Assembly: GCA_965200035.1 (NCBI GenBank)
Contig: OZ241334.1
Coordinates: 3,596,001-3,660,000 of the forward strand
Length of the DNA: 64,000 nucleotides
Origin: UBA1952 sp965200035
Lineage (GTDB): Bacteria; Bacteroidota; Bacteroidia; Chitinophagales; Chitinophagaceae
Direction: 5' to 3'
Shown piece after piece: positions 47,981 to 56,173 of the stretch. Position 1 is the first letter of the stretch, and the number at the start of each line of letters is the position of its first letter. The notes under the pieces were generated by a model. The model had not been told where the DNA came from. It saw nothing but the letters and a program-made list of their open reading frames with translations, and did no database searches. A program made the translations under genes and the position numbers.

Positions 47981-49258
47981 TTATCGTGCTGCCGCCACCT
48001 TCCATCCTACAGAAAAGCAGTGCATATTCTCATGGGTATAGGAGTAGCTAATGCGATAGCCTGAAACTTCACAAACCTGCTTCGTGATTGCCAGGCCAAG
48101 CCCGGTACGGGTAGCACCGGCAGTCGTTTTATAGAAGCGGCTGAAGAGGTATTCCGGATCAAGCGCGCCGGTAGCGGATGTATTACAGATCGCCAGTTCT
48201 TGGTCGCTCAGCTTAATGATTAATATGCCGCCGGAATAGTTGTGCAGGATGGCATTGGAAAGCAGGTTATTCAGCAATATATCGGCAAGGGCAGGGTTCA
48301 TGTTCAGCTTTGCCTTTCTAAAATCAGTAGTAATATTCAGGCGCCTGTCGCGGATAAATTCTTCAAAAGAAATCAGCTTTTCCTTTAGCAGGACTTCCAG
48401 GTCTATCGGTGCTCTGTCTGCATACTGACCACCTTCCACTTTTGCCAGCAACAGCAGCGATTGATTGAGGTGTGCCATCCGCCTGACGGCACCGTAGGTA
48501 TCCTGAATAATCGCGCTCTGTGTTTCCGACAAGGCTTCATCCTGAATGAGCAGATCCAGCTTTGAGCGTATGATGGCCAGTGGCGTCTGAAGCTCGTGCG
48601 AAGCATTCTCTGTAAATTCTTTCAGGACTTCATAATCCAGCGCGGCTTTGCCGGTAGCGGTCTCCAGCGTTTTATTCAGTAATGCAAATTCTTCTATAGG
48701 CACATGCGGCCAGACGATATTCTCTTTGTTGCCCAGCTCAAATGTGCGCATACGCTCAATCGTATTATAAAAGGGTTTCCAAAGCCTGCGCAACACAATA
48801 CGATTAATGAGAAATGAGACCAGCAGCATTAGCCCGATAGTAATGAGCGCTATCAGTCCGATTGACCGGGTCAGCCCTTCCGTACTTTCCAATGATTTGC
48901 TGACCGATGCTTTATACCACTGTCCGCCGGCTTTTACCGTAAATATCAATTGCCGGAAAGCGCCTTCCTCTTTTTCAACTTCATCTTCTAATGTAACCGT
49001 TTGCCGGATAGGATTTGGTAAGGGCGCATTAACCTGCTCAAAGCGCACCATCTGATCTTCTACCGGTATCACATTTTGCGGCAGCCTGCCAAAGCGGGAC
49101 GCATAGCTCTGAATTTCGTGCTGCTCAATTTCAAGATCTTCATCCACCTGAAAGATGAGCACGCGGTGCAGCAAGACATAGAATGCAGCGCCGGCAAGTA
49201 AGAAAATGATTAAGGTAGCCAGCAGATTGGTGCGCTGATACCGGGTAGCGAGCTTCAT
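47981..49258 (-). CDS. Sensor histidine kinase
   Basis: 425 aa. Two membrane helices (about 12-34 and 133-151) enclose a ~100-residue periplasmic sensor. H-box FTENASHELQTPLAII with His221; the ATPase part has LLNNLLSNAILHN (N-box) and TGLGLAI (G-box). Its start overlaps the response-regulator stop by 4 bases. The TonB receptor follows on the same strand after 80 bases. Confidence 0.92.
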   Translation of the reverse strand: MKLATRYQRTNLLATLIIFLLAGAAFYVLLHRVLIFQVDEDLEIEQHEIQSYASRFGRLPQNVIPVEDQMVRFEQVNAPLPNPIRQTVTLEDEVEKEEGAFRQLIFTVKAGGQWYKASVSKSLESTEGLTRSIGLIALITIGLMLLVSFLINRIVLRRLWKPFYNTIERMRTFELGNKENIVWPHVPIEEFALLNKTLETATGKAALDYEVLKEFTENASHELQTPLAIIRSKLDLLIQDEALSETQSAIIQDTYGAVRRMAHLNQSLLLLAKVEGGQYADRAPIDLEVLLKEKLISFEEFIRDRRLNITTDFRKAKLNMNPALADILLNNLLSNAILHNYSGGILIIKLSDQELAICNTSATGALDPEYLFSRFYKTTAGATRTGLGLAITKQVCEVSGYRISYSYTHENMHCFSVGWKVAAAR

Positions 49259-49932
49259 GGAATGCGTAGTTTATAGCCCATACCGTACACAGACTGTATA
49301 TAATCCGGACTGCCTGCAGCCATCAGCTTCCGGCGCAGGTTTTTGATGTGGGTATAAATGAAATCATAGTTGTCAGTAGAATCTGTGGCTTCACCCCACA
49401 GGTGATCTGCAATGGCGCTCTTGGAAATGACTTTCGCGCGGTTGCTGATGAAGTAGAGCAACAGCTCGTACTCTTTGCGGGTAAGATCAATCAGGTTGTT
49501 TTCTACCGAAACGGTCTTCTGCTGGAAGTCGAGCAACAACATATCAAATTGCAGATTGGTAGCGCCATCAAAGGATTTACGCCGGATGATGGCTTCCAGC
49601 CGGGCACTCAGCTCAGAAAGATGAAATGGTTTGGCCAGATAATCGTCTGCACCCATGCGCAATCCCTGTACTTTGTCATTCACAGAGTCCTTCGCGGATA
49701 TGATGAGCACTCCATCTTCTTTACGGTCGGCCTTTAATGCGGAAAGCAGGTCGAGCCCACTGCCACCGGGCAGCCCGATGTCAAGAATAATGCAGTCATA
49801 ATCGTACACCTCCAGTTTAAATTGTGCGGTTCTATAATCCGCGACGTGCTCACATTGATAGCGGCTGCTTTCCAGATACTGACAAATGCTGTTCGCCAAT
49901 GCTGTCTCATCCTCGATAACCAGTATCCTCAT
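49255..49932 (-). CDS. OmpR-family response regulator
   Basis: 225 aa. Receiver domain with the phospho-acceptor Asp51 (CIILDIGLPG) and Lys100 (DDYLAKPF); a winged-helix DNA-binding domain from about residue 130 (LTRKEYELLLYF, YTHIKNLRRKL, YGMGYKL). Pairs with the adjoining histidine kinase. It follows the EamA gene by 10 bases on the same strand. Confidence 0.93.
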   Translation of the reverse strand: MRILVIEDETALANSICQYLESSRYQCEHVADYRTAQFKLEVYDYDCIILDIGLPGGSGLDLLSALKADRKEDGVLIISAKDSVNDKVQGLRMGADDYLAKPFHLSELSARLEAIIRRKSFDGATNLQFDMLLLDFQQKTVSVENNLIDLTRKEYELLLYFISNRAKVISKSAIADHLWGEATDSTDNYDFIYTHIKNLRRKLMAAGSPDYIQSVYGMGYKLRIP

Positions 49933-49942
49933 GCTTTCCGGT

Positions 49943-50356
49943 TTATAAGATTACCACCAATGTTCCAATCAAGATAAGCGCACTGCCCAGTATTACTTTC
50001 CAGGAAATTGCTTCGCCTAATATAAGTGCTGAAAGAACCAGTGTAAGCGCCAGGCTGGATTTATCAATGGGCGCAACCTGCGATACCTTACCTGCCTGCA
50101 TTGCTTTAAAATAAAAGATCCAGGAACCGCCCGTAGCCAGCCCAGATAGTGTCAGGAAAATCCAGTTTTGCCGTGTAAGTCTGCCTATATCAATGGCACT
50201 GCCTTTCGTAAAAACGATTCCCCAGGCAAGTATCAGAATGGTGACGGTGCGAATGGCAGTTGCCAGATCAGAATTAATGCCTTTCATGCCCACTTTGGCG
50301 AAGATGGCGGTAAGCGCTGCAAGTATAGCAGAAAGAAGAGCAAAAATACGCCACAT
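49943..50356 (-). CDS. EamA-type small multidrug/metabolite transporter
   Basis: 137 aa with four to five membrane segments and the EamA pattern: LSAILAALTAIFAKVGMKGI, then NWIFLTLSGLATGGSWIFYF and SALILGEAISWKVILGSALI. A single-repeat member, so probably a dimer in the inner membrane. First gene of the minus-strand series leading to the two-component genes. Confidence 0.85.
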   Translation of the reverse strand: MWRIFALLSAILAALTAIFAKVGMKGINSDLATAIRTVTILILAWGIVFTKGSAIDIGRLTRQNWIFLTLSGLATGGSWIFYFKAMQAGKVSQVAPIDKSSLALTLVLSALILGEAISWKVILGSALILIGTLVVIL

Positions 50357-50529
50357 ATCAGAAGCCGAATTTAAGGCTCAATTCTGTAGTAATCCTGAAG
50401 TGGGGTATAGACGCCGAGCCACGAGATGGTTGTGACGAAAACAAATAGGAAGAATTATCGAACCATAAAAAGAAAGCTCTATCCAGTTAATAGCCGATAT
50501 TGACGTGCGTTACAGGGGATTTTAGAAAA

Positions 50530-50561
50530 CAGAAAGGTTAGCAAAAATGCCGACCTTTCTG
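50530..50561 (-). terminator. Hairpin after the left tRNA-Leu fragment
   Basis: CAGAAAGGT pairs with ACCTTTCTG. It lies just beyond the 3' end of the tRNA-Leu fragment, in the place where a tRNA terminator belongs. Probably the original host terminator of tRNA-Leu left behind by integration. Confidence 0.6.
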
Positions 50562-50565
50562 TTGC

Positions 50566-50622
50566 GTGCCCAAACAGGAATCGAACCTGCACACCCGTTA
50601 AAATACAAGATTTTGAGTTTAA
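50566..50622 (-). other. Left attachment-site scar: 3' half of tRNA-Leu
   Basis: This ~57-base stretch repeats the 3' half of tRNA-Leu at 61077-61160, including AATCGAACCTGCACACCCG and ATACAAGATTTTGAGT, with about four differences. Similarity ends in the anticodon region. The orientation and the following hairpin are as expected for the far end of an element inserted in the tRNA gene. Confidence 0.85.
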
Positions 50623-50808
50623 TATCGGCATTTATAAGCTGTAAACACCCTATTTAATAGTGATAAAGACATTCTCCGTATTATAAAGAAATTGTCAGGG
50701 CAATTTAAAGTGGAAGTCTTTAATCCTATTGTTGAAGGAAAGCTAATGAAGCTTTTCATTGGCTCATATCTACCGGCCAGGGAACTGTTTTGTTTAAAAG
50801 TGGTTCAT

Positions 50809-51045
50809 TTACTTAGAATTTTCTACCCCGTCCTTTAATGCATGGTAAATAGCCAGGCCATGACCGTGCCCTAATTCAAAATCGGTTTTGAGCCAGGCAA
50901 TAACTTCGGCGGCTTTGATGCTGGATTTTAATATTCCGTTTTCGAAATACCCCTTTTCGATGGCCAATGCTTTAAAGTCGTCCGGTGTTTTCCCCGTCTT
51001 CTTTTTGATAGTCGCGTAATAAGCGGTCAGATTAATCTTATTCAT
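50809..51045 (-). CDS. DUF4287 protein
   Basis: 78 aa. YYATIKKKTGKTPDDFKALA ... VIAWLKTDFELGHGHGLAIY is the DUF4287 pattern. Overlaps the end of the DUF1569 gene by 8 bases, the last member of a four-gene minus-strand operon. Confidence 0.85.
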   Translation of the reverse strand: MNKINLTAYYATIKKKTGKTPDDFKALAIEKGYFENGILKSSIKAAEVIAWLKTDFELGHGHGLAIYHALKDGVENSK

Positions 51046-51478
51046 TGAATTGTCGTAAATGGTGATCCATATGCTTATAAGCCATTTGACCAGCTTGCTC
51101 TTCAGTTAACCGACCAAAGAAAGGATGCATAAATCCGGCGGGCATGCGATTGTTATGCTGCGCCAGTAAGCCGAGCCATTCCGCTTTAGCCACTTCCACA
51201 TCGCCATCGCCGGTGATCCTGAATGATGGTACGGTTGGCAGGTTATGTTTTGCAGGTTCGTTTTTCATCATGTCCTTCAGCGCGTATTTGCCTATGATCT
51301 TACCCAGAAATGATTGCTTATAGATAGTTTTACCCAAGAGCATTTCTTCCCACATGATACAGTGTTTGATCATCTGGTAAACGTTCATCTTTCCCCATTG
51401 GGCCTGGCTGTGTCCATTTAATTTTTGGACGCGGGCGATGACTTCTGCACGGGTGTTTTGGTCAAAAAGATTTTTCAT
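51038..51478 (-). CDS. DUF1569 (DinB-like) protein
   Basis: 146 aa. KLNGHSQAQWGKMNVYQMIK, HCIMWEEMLLGK and MDHHLRQFNE match DUF1569, a DinB-like four-helix bundle with probable His metal ligands. Its start overlaps the VOC gene stop by 4 bases. Confidence 0.82.
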   Translation of the reverse strand: MKNLFDQNTRAEVIARVQKLNGHSQAQWGKMNVYQMIKHCIMWEEMLLGKTIYKQSFLGKIIGKYALKDMMKNEPAKHNLPTVPSFRITGDGDVEVAKAEWLGLLAQHNNRMPAGFMHPFFGRLTEEQAGQMAYKHMDHHLRQFNE

Positions 51479-51900
51479 TTTACCGGTGTTAATTGAGCAA
51501 GCGAGAACCAGTTGCCGGAATCGTCTTTAAACAATGCTTCGGTACCATAAAATTCTTTGGTGGGCGGTTTGATAAATTCCACACCTTTATTTTTGAGCTC
51601 CTCGTAAGTAGCCATGATATCGGTACAGGTAAAGATACCAACGCCAAAAGTGCCTTTTTTTACCAGTTCGCGTAAAGCTTCCACGGTATCTTTGGATTTT
51701 AAGATGCTTTCATGGACGGGTGTTAAATTGATTTCGAAACCGGGCATATCCGGTGCGCCAACGGTTAGCCATCGGGCATGCTCATTCATGGGCGCATCTA
51801 TAATAACTTTGAGTCCCAATTTATTGATGTAAAAATCAAGTGCACTGTCCTGGTCGAGAACATAAATATTCATGTGTGTCATTCGTGTGATCATACACAA
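51475..51900 (-). CDS. VOC-family (glyoxalase/bleomycin-resistance-like) protein
   Basis: 141 aa. NIYVLDQDSALDFYINKLGL, RWLTVGAPDMPGFEINL and the C-terminal FKDDSGNWFSLAQLTPVK give the paired betaalphabetabetabeta modules of the VOC family, with Glu ligand candidates. The true start may be a later Met (MTHMNIYV). Downstream of an AraC gene on the same strand. Confidence 0.87.
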   Translation of the reverse strand: MCMITRMTHMNIYVLDQDSALDFYINKLGLKVIIDAPMNEHARWLTVGAPDMPGFEINLTPVHESILKSKDTVEALRELVKKGTFGVGIFTCTDIMATYEELKNKGVEFIKPPTKEFYGTEALFKDDSGNWFSLAQLTPVK

Positions 51901-51915
51901 ATAAACGGCTAAAAA

Positions 51916-52371
51916 TCACATTGAATTTGTCTGAAATTGCTCTTTTTCTACCCAGCCGTATTGATAGGCGAAGCAATGCGGAACAACTATTAAGGGAGCT
52001 TCGGCAATCTGCTTGCGAAGATTTTGTTGTTGGTTTTGATAAGCAGAGGGATTCATCCCGGTACGTTTTTTAAACAGGCGGCTAAACGAACTAAGCTCTT
52101 CGAAGCCGACCGATTGACAAGCTGCAGCTACGGGCGTACCGGCGGCCAATAACTCCATAGCCTGAGTGATACGGACAGACATTAAATACTGATGAGGTGT
52201 TTGCTGATAGGTTTTTTTAAACTGGCGTATAAAGTGAAATTTTGAATAATAGGCTTCATCAGCAATATTAAAAAGCTCGATATTTTCGGAATAGTAGGTA
52301 TCTATGAAAAGTTTAGCTTGTACGATGCGCCGGTAAAAATCAAGTTTTGGATGGGTTTGAGGATTCACCAT
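51916..52371 (-). CDS. AraC-family regulator (DNA-binding domain only)
   Basis: 151 aa. Two helix-turn-helix motifs: NIADEAYYSKFHFIRQFKKT and VAAACQSVGFEELSSFSRLF, followed by GMNPSAYQ. No separate sensor domain. First gene of the minus-strand operon and its probable regulator. Confidence 0.9.
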   Translation of the reverse strand: MVNPQTHPKLDFYRRIVQAKLFIDTYYSENIELFNIADEAYYSKFHFIRQFKKTYQQTPHQYLMSVRITQAMELLAAGTPVAAACQSVGFEELSSFSRLFKKRTGMNPSAYQNQQQNLRKQIAEAPLIVVPHCFAYQYGWVEKEQFQTNSM

Positions 52372-52432
52372 TTACAAATTAACGAATAATCTTCAATCAA
52401 ATAACTAAGTCGTACTCTATGCGCCACTGTTA

Positions 52433-53154
52433 ATGGGCAAAGGGCTGTACTTTCCAACTCGAATAACTTATATGATAGATGGCAGCACTTTGCTGAATAA
52501 TATATCCGTGGAATTTGCGCCAGGGAATCTTCATTTAATTATTGGGCCGAATGGCGCAGGGAAATCAACACTGATTAAAATATTAGGGGGACAGATCAAA
52601 CCACAAAGTGGCTTCATCTCATATTCAAAACGTAACCTCAGGAGAATAGATCGTAGTGACCTTGCTCGTATAAGAGCCGTATTGTCTCAACATTCGGAAC
52701 TGACATTTCCTCTATCTGCCTGCGATAATGCAATTCGGCTTTTTGAAATAGATCGATTTGCAGAACGGAATTATTTAACGCTAAGTGGTGGTAAAAAATG
52801 GCAGGTAAACTTTGCGAGAATCACAGCACAGATATGGTATTCAATCGAACATTAAAACGGGTATCTTTTTTAGATGAGCCACTGACATTTTTGGACCTGT
52901 GCTATCAATTCAAATTCTTACAGCAAGTAGTGCGGTTGGTAAAGCAAAGCGATCTTATAGTTGTTGGCGTATTGAATGATCTGAATCTGGCAGCCCGATT
53001 TGCATACACATTAACGCTCCTCAATAAGGAGATTGTGATTGATTCAGCATTGCCAAAAGACCAGCTACCTCAGGAAACAATAAGGGAAGTATATGGTTTA
53101 CAAGCTGAAATTCATTTTTTGAATAATCATCCTGTCATTATTTACAATCCTTAA
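52433..53154 (+). pseudogene. Heme ABC transporter ATPase relic (HmuV-like)
   Basis: The first frame carries Walker A (IIGPNGAGKSTLIKILGG) and the signature LSGGKKWQVNFARI, and stops at 52855. The -1 frame has Walker B (FLDEPLTFLDL), then VVGVLNDLNLAARFA and ends at 53154. Between SACDNAI and the LSGG motif about 25 residues of the family are missing, so there is a deletion as well as a frameshift. Neighbouring hmu genes are absent. A decayed fragment of a hemin importer. Confidence 0.78.
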
Positions 53155-53605
53155 AAGCCTTAGTGTTGTTGGCTCATAGTAGTTGTATTGTTTTGCTGCT
53201 TCTGTAAAACACTATTGCAATCAAATTTTATGAGGCAGATTGATCTAGTCAACGCTGAAGTCGAAAGCGATATGATAGTTAACGAACGTTTACTTTAGTA
53301 CGGAATTGGGTTCTGCCGGTGAATGTATGACTGGCGGATGATAACTTAAATCCTTGCCGGGTGCTGGGTTCAGAGCACTGATAAAAGATAGGATGAAACG
53401 AAAAGGCCGGAGACTGCACAAATACATACGTTCGTATGCTTTGTTCAAATTGTTCCTAATGAAATTTCTTCCATATAAAGGGCGTCAAAAAACGTAAGAG
53501 TTGACGTTTTAAAACTGCTAGAAAGCCTTATCGCTTATTTTAAATTCGTATTCGGATAACAGCGCCATGCTGTTACATATACATTTGCAGCTTTAAAACA
53601 ACTTT
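53155..53605. other. Intergenic stretch without recognisable gene
   Basis: About 450 bases. Only a 22-codon frame (MRQIDLVNAEVESDM..., from 53231) and a 6-bp inverted repeat CATACG-TT-CGTATG are visible; no RNA gene or coding pattern was supported. Confidence 0.5.
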
Positions 53606-54049
53606 ATGGCCAGTACGGTTTCAATTGCCAACGGCAAGACACTCACTGTAAACAATTCAATTACATTATCGGGTGCAGACGGTACAAGCTTAGATTTGGG
53701 ACCTTGGCAACCATATTCACCTAATGTATCTGCTACTGTGGGTTCCTTTAGTTCATTAACAGTGAGTGCATCATTTAAAAGAATCGGCAATACTGTCGCT
53801 TTTCAGGTTGTTATAAAGATAAATGCAATAGGGACTGCTGCAGGGTCGATTGTAATTCCCTTACCCCTTCCAATTGCTGCCAATGCAGCCTTGGTAGCCG
53901 TTGGTCGAGAAAATGCAACCACTGGAAAAATGTGCCAAGCCTATGTCGGCGTAGGCGACGTAAACATGCGCATGAATTTCTATGATAATACATCGCCCAT
54001 AGCAGATGGTTATCAATTTCTCGTCAACGGGACTTATGAGAGCGCTTAA
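53606..54049 (+). CDS. Phage tail-fibre-like small protein
   Basis: 147 aa. The N-terminus (VSIANGKTLTVNNSITLSGA, then DGTSLDLG) is the repeat-like entry of phage fibre and structural proteins; the rest is beta-rich (AFQVVIKINAIGTAAGSIVI). No signal peptide. No other phage genes are adjacent, so it is probably a prophage remnant. Confidence 0.6.
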   Translation: MASTVSIANGKTLTVNNSITLSGADGTSLDLGPWQPYSPNVSATVGSFSSLTVSASFKRIGNTVAFQVVIKINAIGTAAGSIVIPLPLPIAANAALVAVGRENATTGKMCQAYVGVGDVNMRMNFYDNTSPIADGYQFLVNGTYESA

Positions 54050-54068
54050 GCAAATTTATCACAGCTTA

Positions 54069-54770
54069 TGAACTTTCTTGAAAAGCATATTTCCAGTCTT
54101 ATCGCTATTGCTGTTGTTTTATTGGCTGGATGCTCACACTGCTTACTAACTCATTCAATGTAGTAAGAACCAATAACCAAATTAGAAATGAAACAGTCTT
54201 TTATTTATTAGAGTTAAGGCATCTTATTTCAATGCCTGATGTTAGGCCCGTAAAAAAGATTTTGTTCAAAAAAGTTGCAGCGCATATGCCAGATGGTGTG
54301 ATGCCAGATGAAATGAAACCCGCTTTTGCCATGCAGGTAGAAGCGATGATGACAAAAATGGCTAAACCATTCCTGGAAAGCAAATTTCAATATCTTAAAG
54401 AAAATTTTGCCAAAACAATTCACCGCCTTTCCGCAATAAGTCCAATTCTGGCTTATGAACTGTCCGGACGTGAAAATATCATTCAAATTGGCGATCATGT
54501 AAAAACTCAATTAAATGATGCGATGACCGATCTAAATCCAGCGGAGACTGATAAAATAAGGAGCTATTTGATGGATACTTTAAATGAAAATCTTGTCTTG
54601 CAATCCTTGGAAATAATTGATGAATTGCTAAAAAAACTTTCCCTTTTTATTGTTTTAAAAAGAAGCGTCAAATTTTAAACAAAGTCAAGAAATTGAAAAT
54701 TAAAGACAATGAAGACAGCCCTGAGATGGAAAGATTTTTCGATGAATTATTTAATCGACTAGCCTTATAA
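54069..54770 (+). pseudogene. Membrane-anchored protein with two frameshifts
   Basis: ATG 54069 opens a hydrophobic N-terminus (MNFLEKHISSLIAIAVVLLA) that meets a stop at 54160-54162. The +1 frame (from about 54130) continues as NSFNVVRTNNQIRNETVFYL to 54678. In the A-run at about 54655-54660 a further frame gives KVKKLKIKDNEDSPEMERFF and ends at TAA 54768-54770. One anchor plus a helical cytoplasmic or periplasmic domain would be restored by two single-base changes. No family recognised. Confidence 0.5.
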
Positions 54771-54810
54771 AAAATTACCAGTTGTTGTGCCTATTTTGTA
54801 CCAAATAAAA

Positions 54811-54842
54811 AAGCGGTTATGAACCTAAATTCATGACCGCTT
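54811..54842. terminator. Hairpin beside tRNA-like debris
   Basis: AAGCGGTTATGAA pairs with TTCATGACCGCTT (one G-U) around CCTAAA, T-run on one side and A-run on the other. It stands where a minus-strand tRNA terminator would be. Confidence 0.6.
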
Positions 54843-54852
54843 CATTTTCATC

Positions 54853-54980
54853 GTGCCCCCAGGTGGAACATTATCGAACCAAATGATGGAAATATTGAAA
54901 AATTTAGCTGGTTAATAGTGCGTCCACGCAAGAGCTCGAACCTTGGACCCGTTGATTAAACGGTTCAGAGGTAAGAGATA
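54853..54980 (-). pseudogene. Degenerate tRNA fragments (second, tRNA-Lys-like)
   Basis: 54853-54880 (GTGCCCCCAGGTGGAACATT, then ATCGAACC) resembles a tRNA acceptor/T-arm 3' end. 54919-54980 resembles the 3' half of tRNA-Lys read on the minus strand: GCGTCCAC, CTCGAACC, GACCC, TTGATTAAA, with several mismatches. Neither can fold as a complete tRNA. They are probably scars of earlier integrations. Confidence 0.45.
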
Positions 54981-54992
54981 GATTGAAGCTTG

Positions 54993-55535
54993 TTAGACAA
55001 GTTCTGCTGTTTTTTTTACAAATTTCCTTTCCCGGGTTCTCAGCACACTATTTGTATTTAAGTCATGCAATTTCTCTTTTTCAACCAATTGATACCAATC
55101 TACCGCAGGAATTACGTTGCGACTATGAAGCTCTAACCTGATAATTATGTTTTGCGGCGGTGTTCTGTGGTTATTTATATACTGGCTCAATTCCGCCGGT
55201 TTAATAGCTATTTCGTTTGCAAAGTCAGTCTGTTTTTTGTTTAGTCCTTGTATATACTGTTTAAGAAAGTGACCAAATGTTTTCGTTTTATCGAAATCAT
55301 CACTGTTTACATATGCTTCAATCTGGAAGCGGAATTGTAACAATATCGCTTTTAATCTATCCTCAGGTGTTTTGACGTTCCTGCGCTTGGATAGCTCATT
55401 CATCAACTCGTCATCCGCTTCCTGCTTTTCTTTGTGGCCTAGCTTCACAGGAAACACATAATTCGCAGCCAGTTCCTGCTCATTAATGGCTTCTTTGACA
55501 ACCTTCTTTTGCTTCTTATCCATTGTAAAATTCAT
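54993..55535 (-). CDS. XRE-type HTH protein, possible antitoxin
   Basis: 180 aa. Helix-turn-helix near residues 100-130: KKQTDFANEIAIKPAELSQY followed by INNHRTPPQNI; the rest is charged and helical. It overlaps the upstream GNAT gene by 20 bases in another frame. The order GNAT then HTH in one unit, with a palindrome before it, suggests a toxin-antitoxin-like pair; not proven. Confidence 0.72.
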   Translation of the reverse strand: MNFTMDKKQKKVVKEAINEQELAANYVFPVKLGHKEKQEADDELMNELSKRRNVKTPEDRLKAILLQFRFQIEAYVNSDDFDKTKTFGHFLKQYIQGLNKKQTDFANEIAIKPAELSQYINNHRTPPQNIIIRLELHSRNVIPAVDWYQLVEKEKLHDLNTNSVLRTRERKFVKKTAELV

Positions 55536-55977
55536 TTATGATGTTGATTATTTTTTCACCTTCCAAAAACAAGTTTCTCCCTGCCTGTTCAAAGCCATAT
55601 TTATTCATATAATGCTGCCCCAACTCGGTTTTAGGAATCAAGGAAATTGCCGCATTCTCAGCATATTTAATAACTGCAGTCTTCGCAGCGAGTGCAATTA
55701 AATTGCCGGCAATCCGCTCATAGTTTTTGTTTGCACCGACATTCTCTTTAGAAACAGCAAGCAATTTGATTTCGATCCTTTCCTCTTCATCAATTTCAAC
55801 GATTGACATCACCCCAAGTATTTCAGATTGTCCAGCTATACTTAATTTATAAATATTGGTCATCGTCTTCCAGTTGAAAGCGAATCTGCTTCGGGTTAGC
55901 GTCTTAATATCTGCTTTTTCAATTAGCTCGATTATGGCATGTAGCTTTCGTCCACCAGCAGTTTCAATCAAAAACAT
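55516..55977 (-). CDS. GNAT-like acetyltransferase
   Basis: 153 aa. Pattern of a GNAT fold: LGVMSIVEIDEEERIEIKLL (strand with conserved acidic region), YERIAGNLIALAAKTAV (helix near the acetyl-CoA loop, loop not canonical) and the end LGQHYMNKYGFEQAGRNLFL, typical of GNAT C-termini. Starts 18 bases downstream of a 10-bp inverted repeat. May be a toxin or a housekeeping enzyme. Confidence 0.65.
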   Translation of the reverse strand: MFLIETAGGRKLHAIIELIEKADIKTLTRSRFAFNWKTMTNIYKLSIAGQSEILGVMSIVEIDEEERIEIKLLAVSKENVGANKNYERIAGNLIALAAKTAVIKYAENAAISLIPKTELGQHYMNKYGFEQAGRNLFLEGEKIINIINEFYNG

Positions 55978-55995
55978 AATTGAAGATACGAAAAA

Positions 55996-56018
55996 ATGTT
56001 TACATTTTATGTAAACAT
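55996..56018 (-). promoter_or_regulatory. Palindromic operator upstream of the GNAT/HTH pair
   Basis: Perfect inverted repeat ATGTTTACAT-TTT-ATGTAAACAT, 18 bases before the GNAT ATG on the minus strand. A TTTG -33 element overlaps its edge. A plausible site for autoregulation by the HTH protein. Confidence 0.6.
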
Positions 56019-56173
56019 CAAAGATGCGACATCAATATTCGTCAACAGAGACCTACGTCCGCAAAGTTTCTAACAGGACCATTGATTAAGCAGTCGAAGG
56101 TGTCAATTTGGCTAACTACGAAGCAAATTCCACATCTCATTGATACAAACATTTATTTTTGGTGTATTAAACT

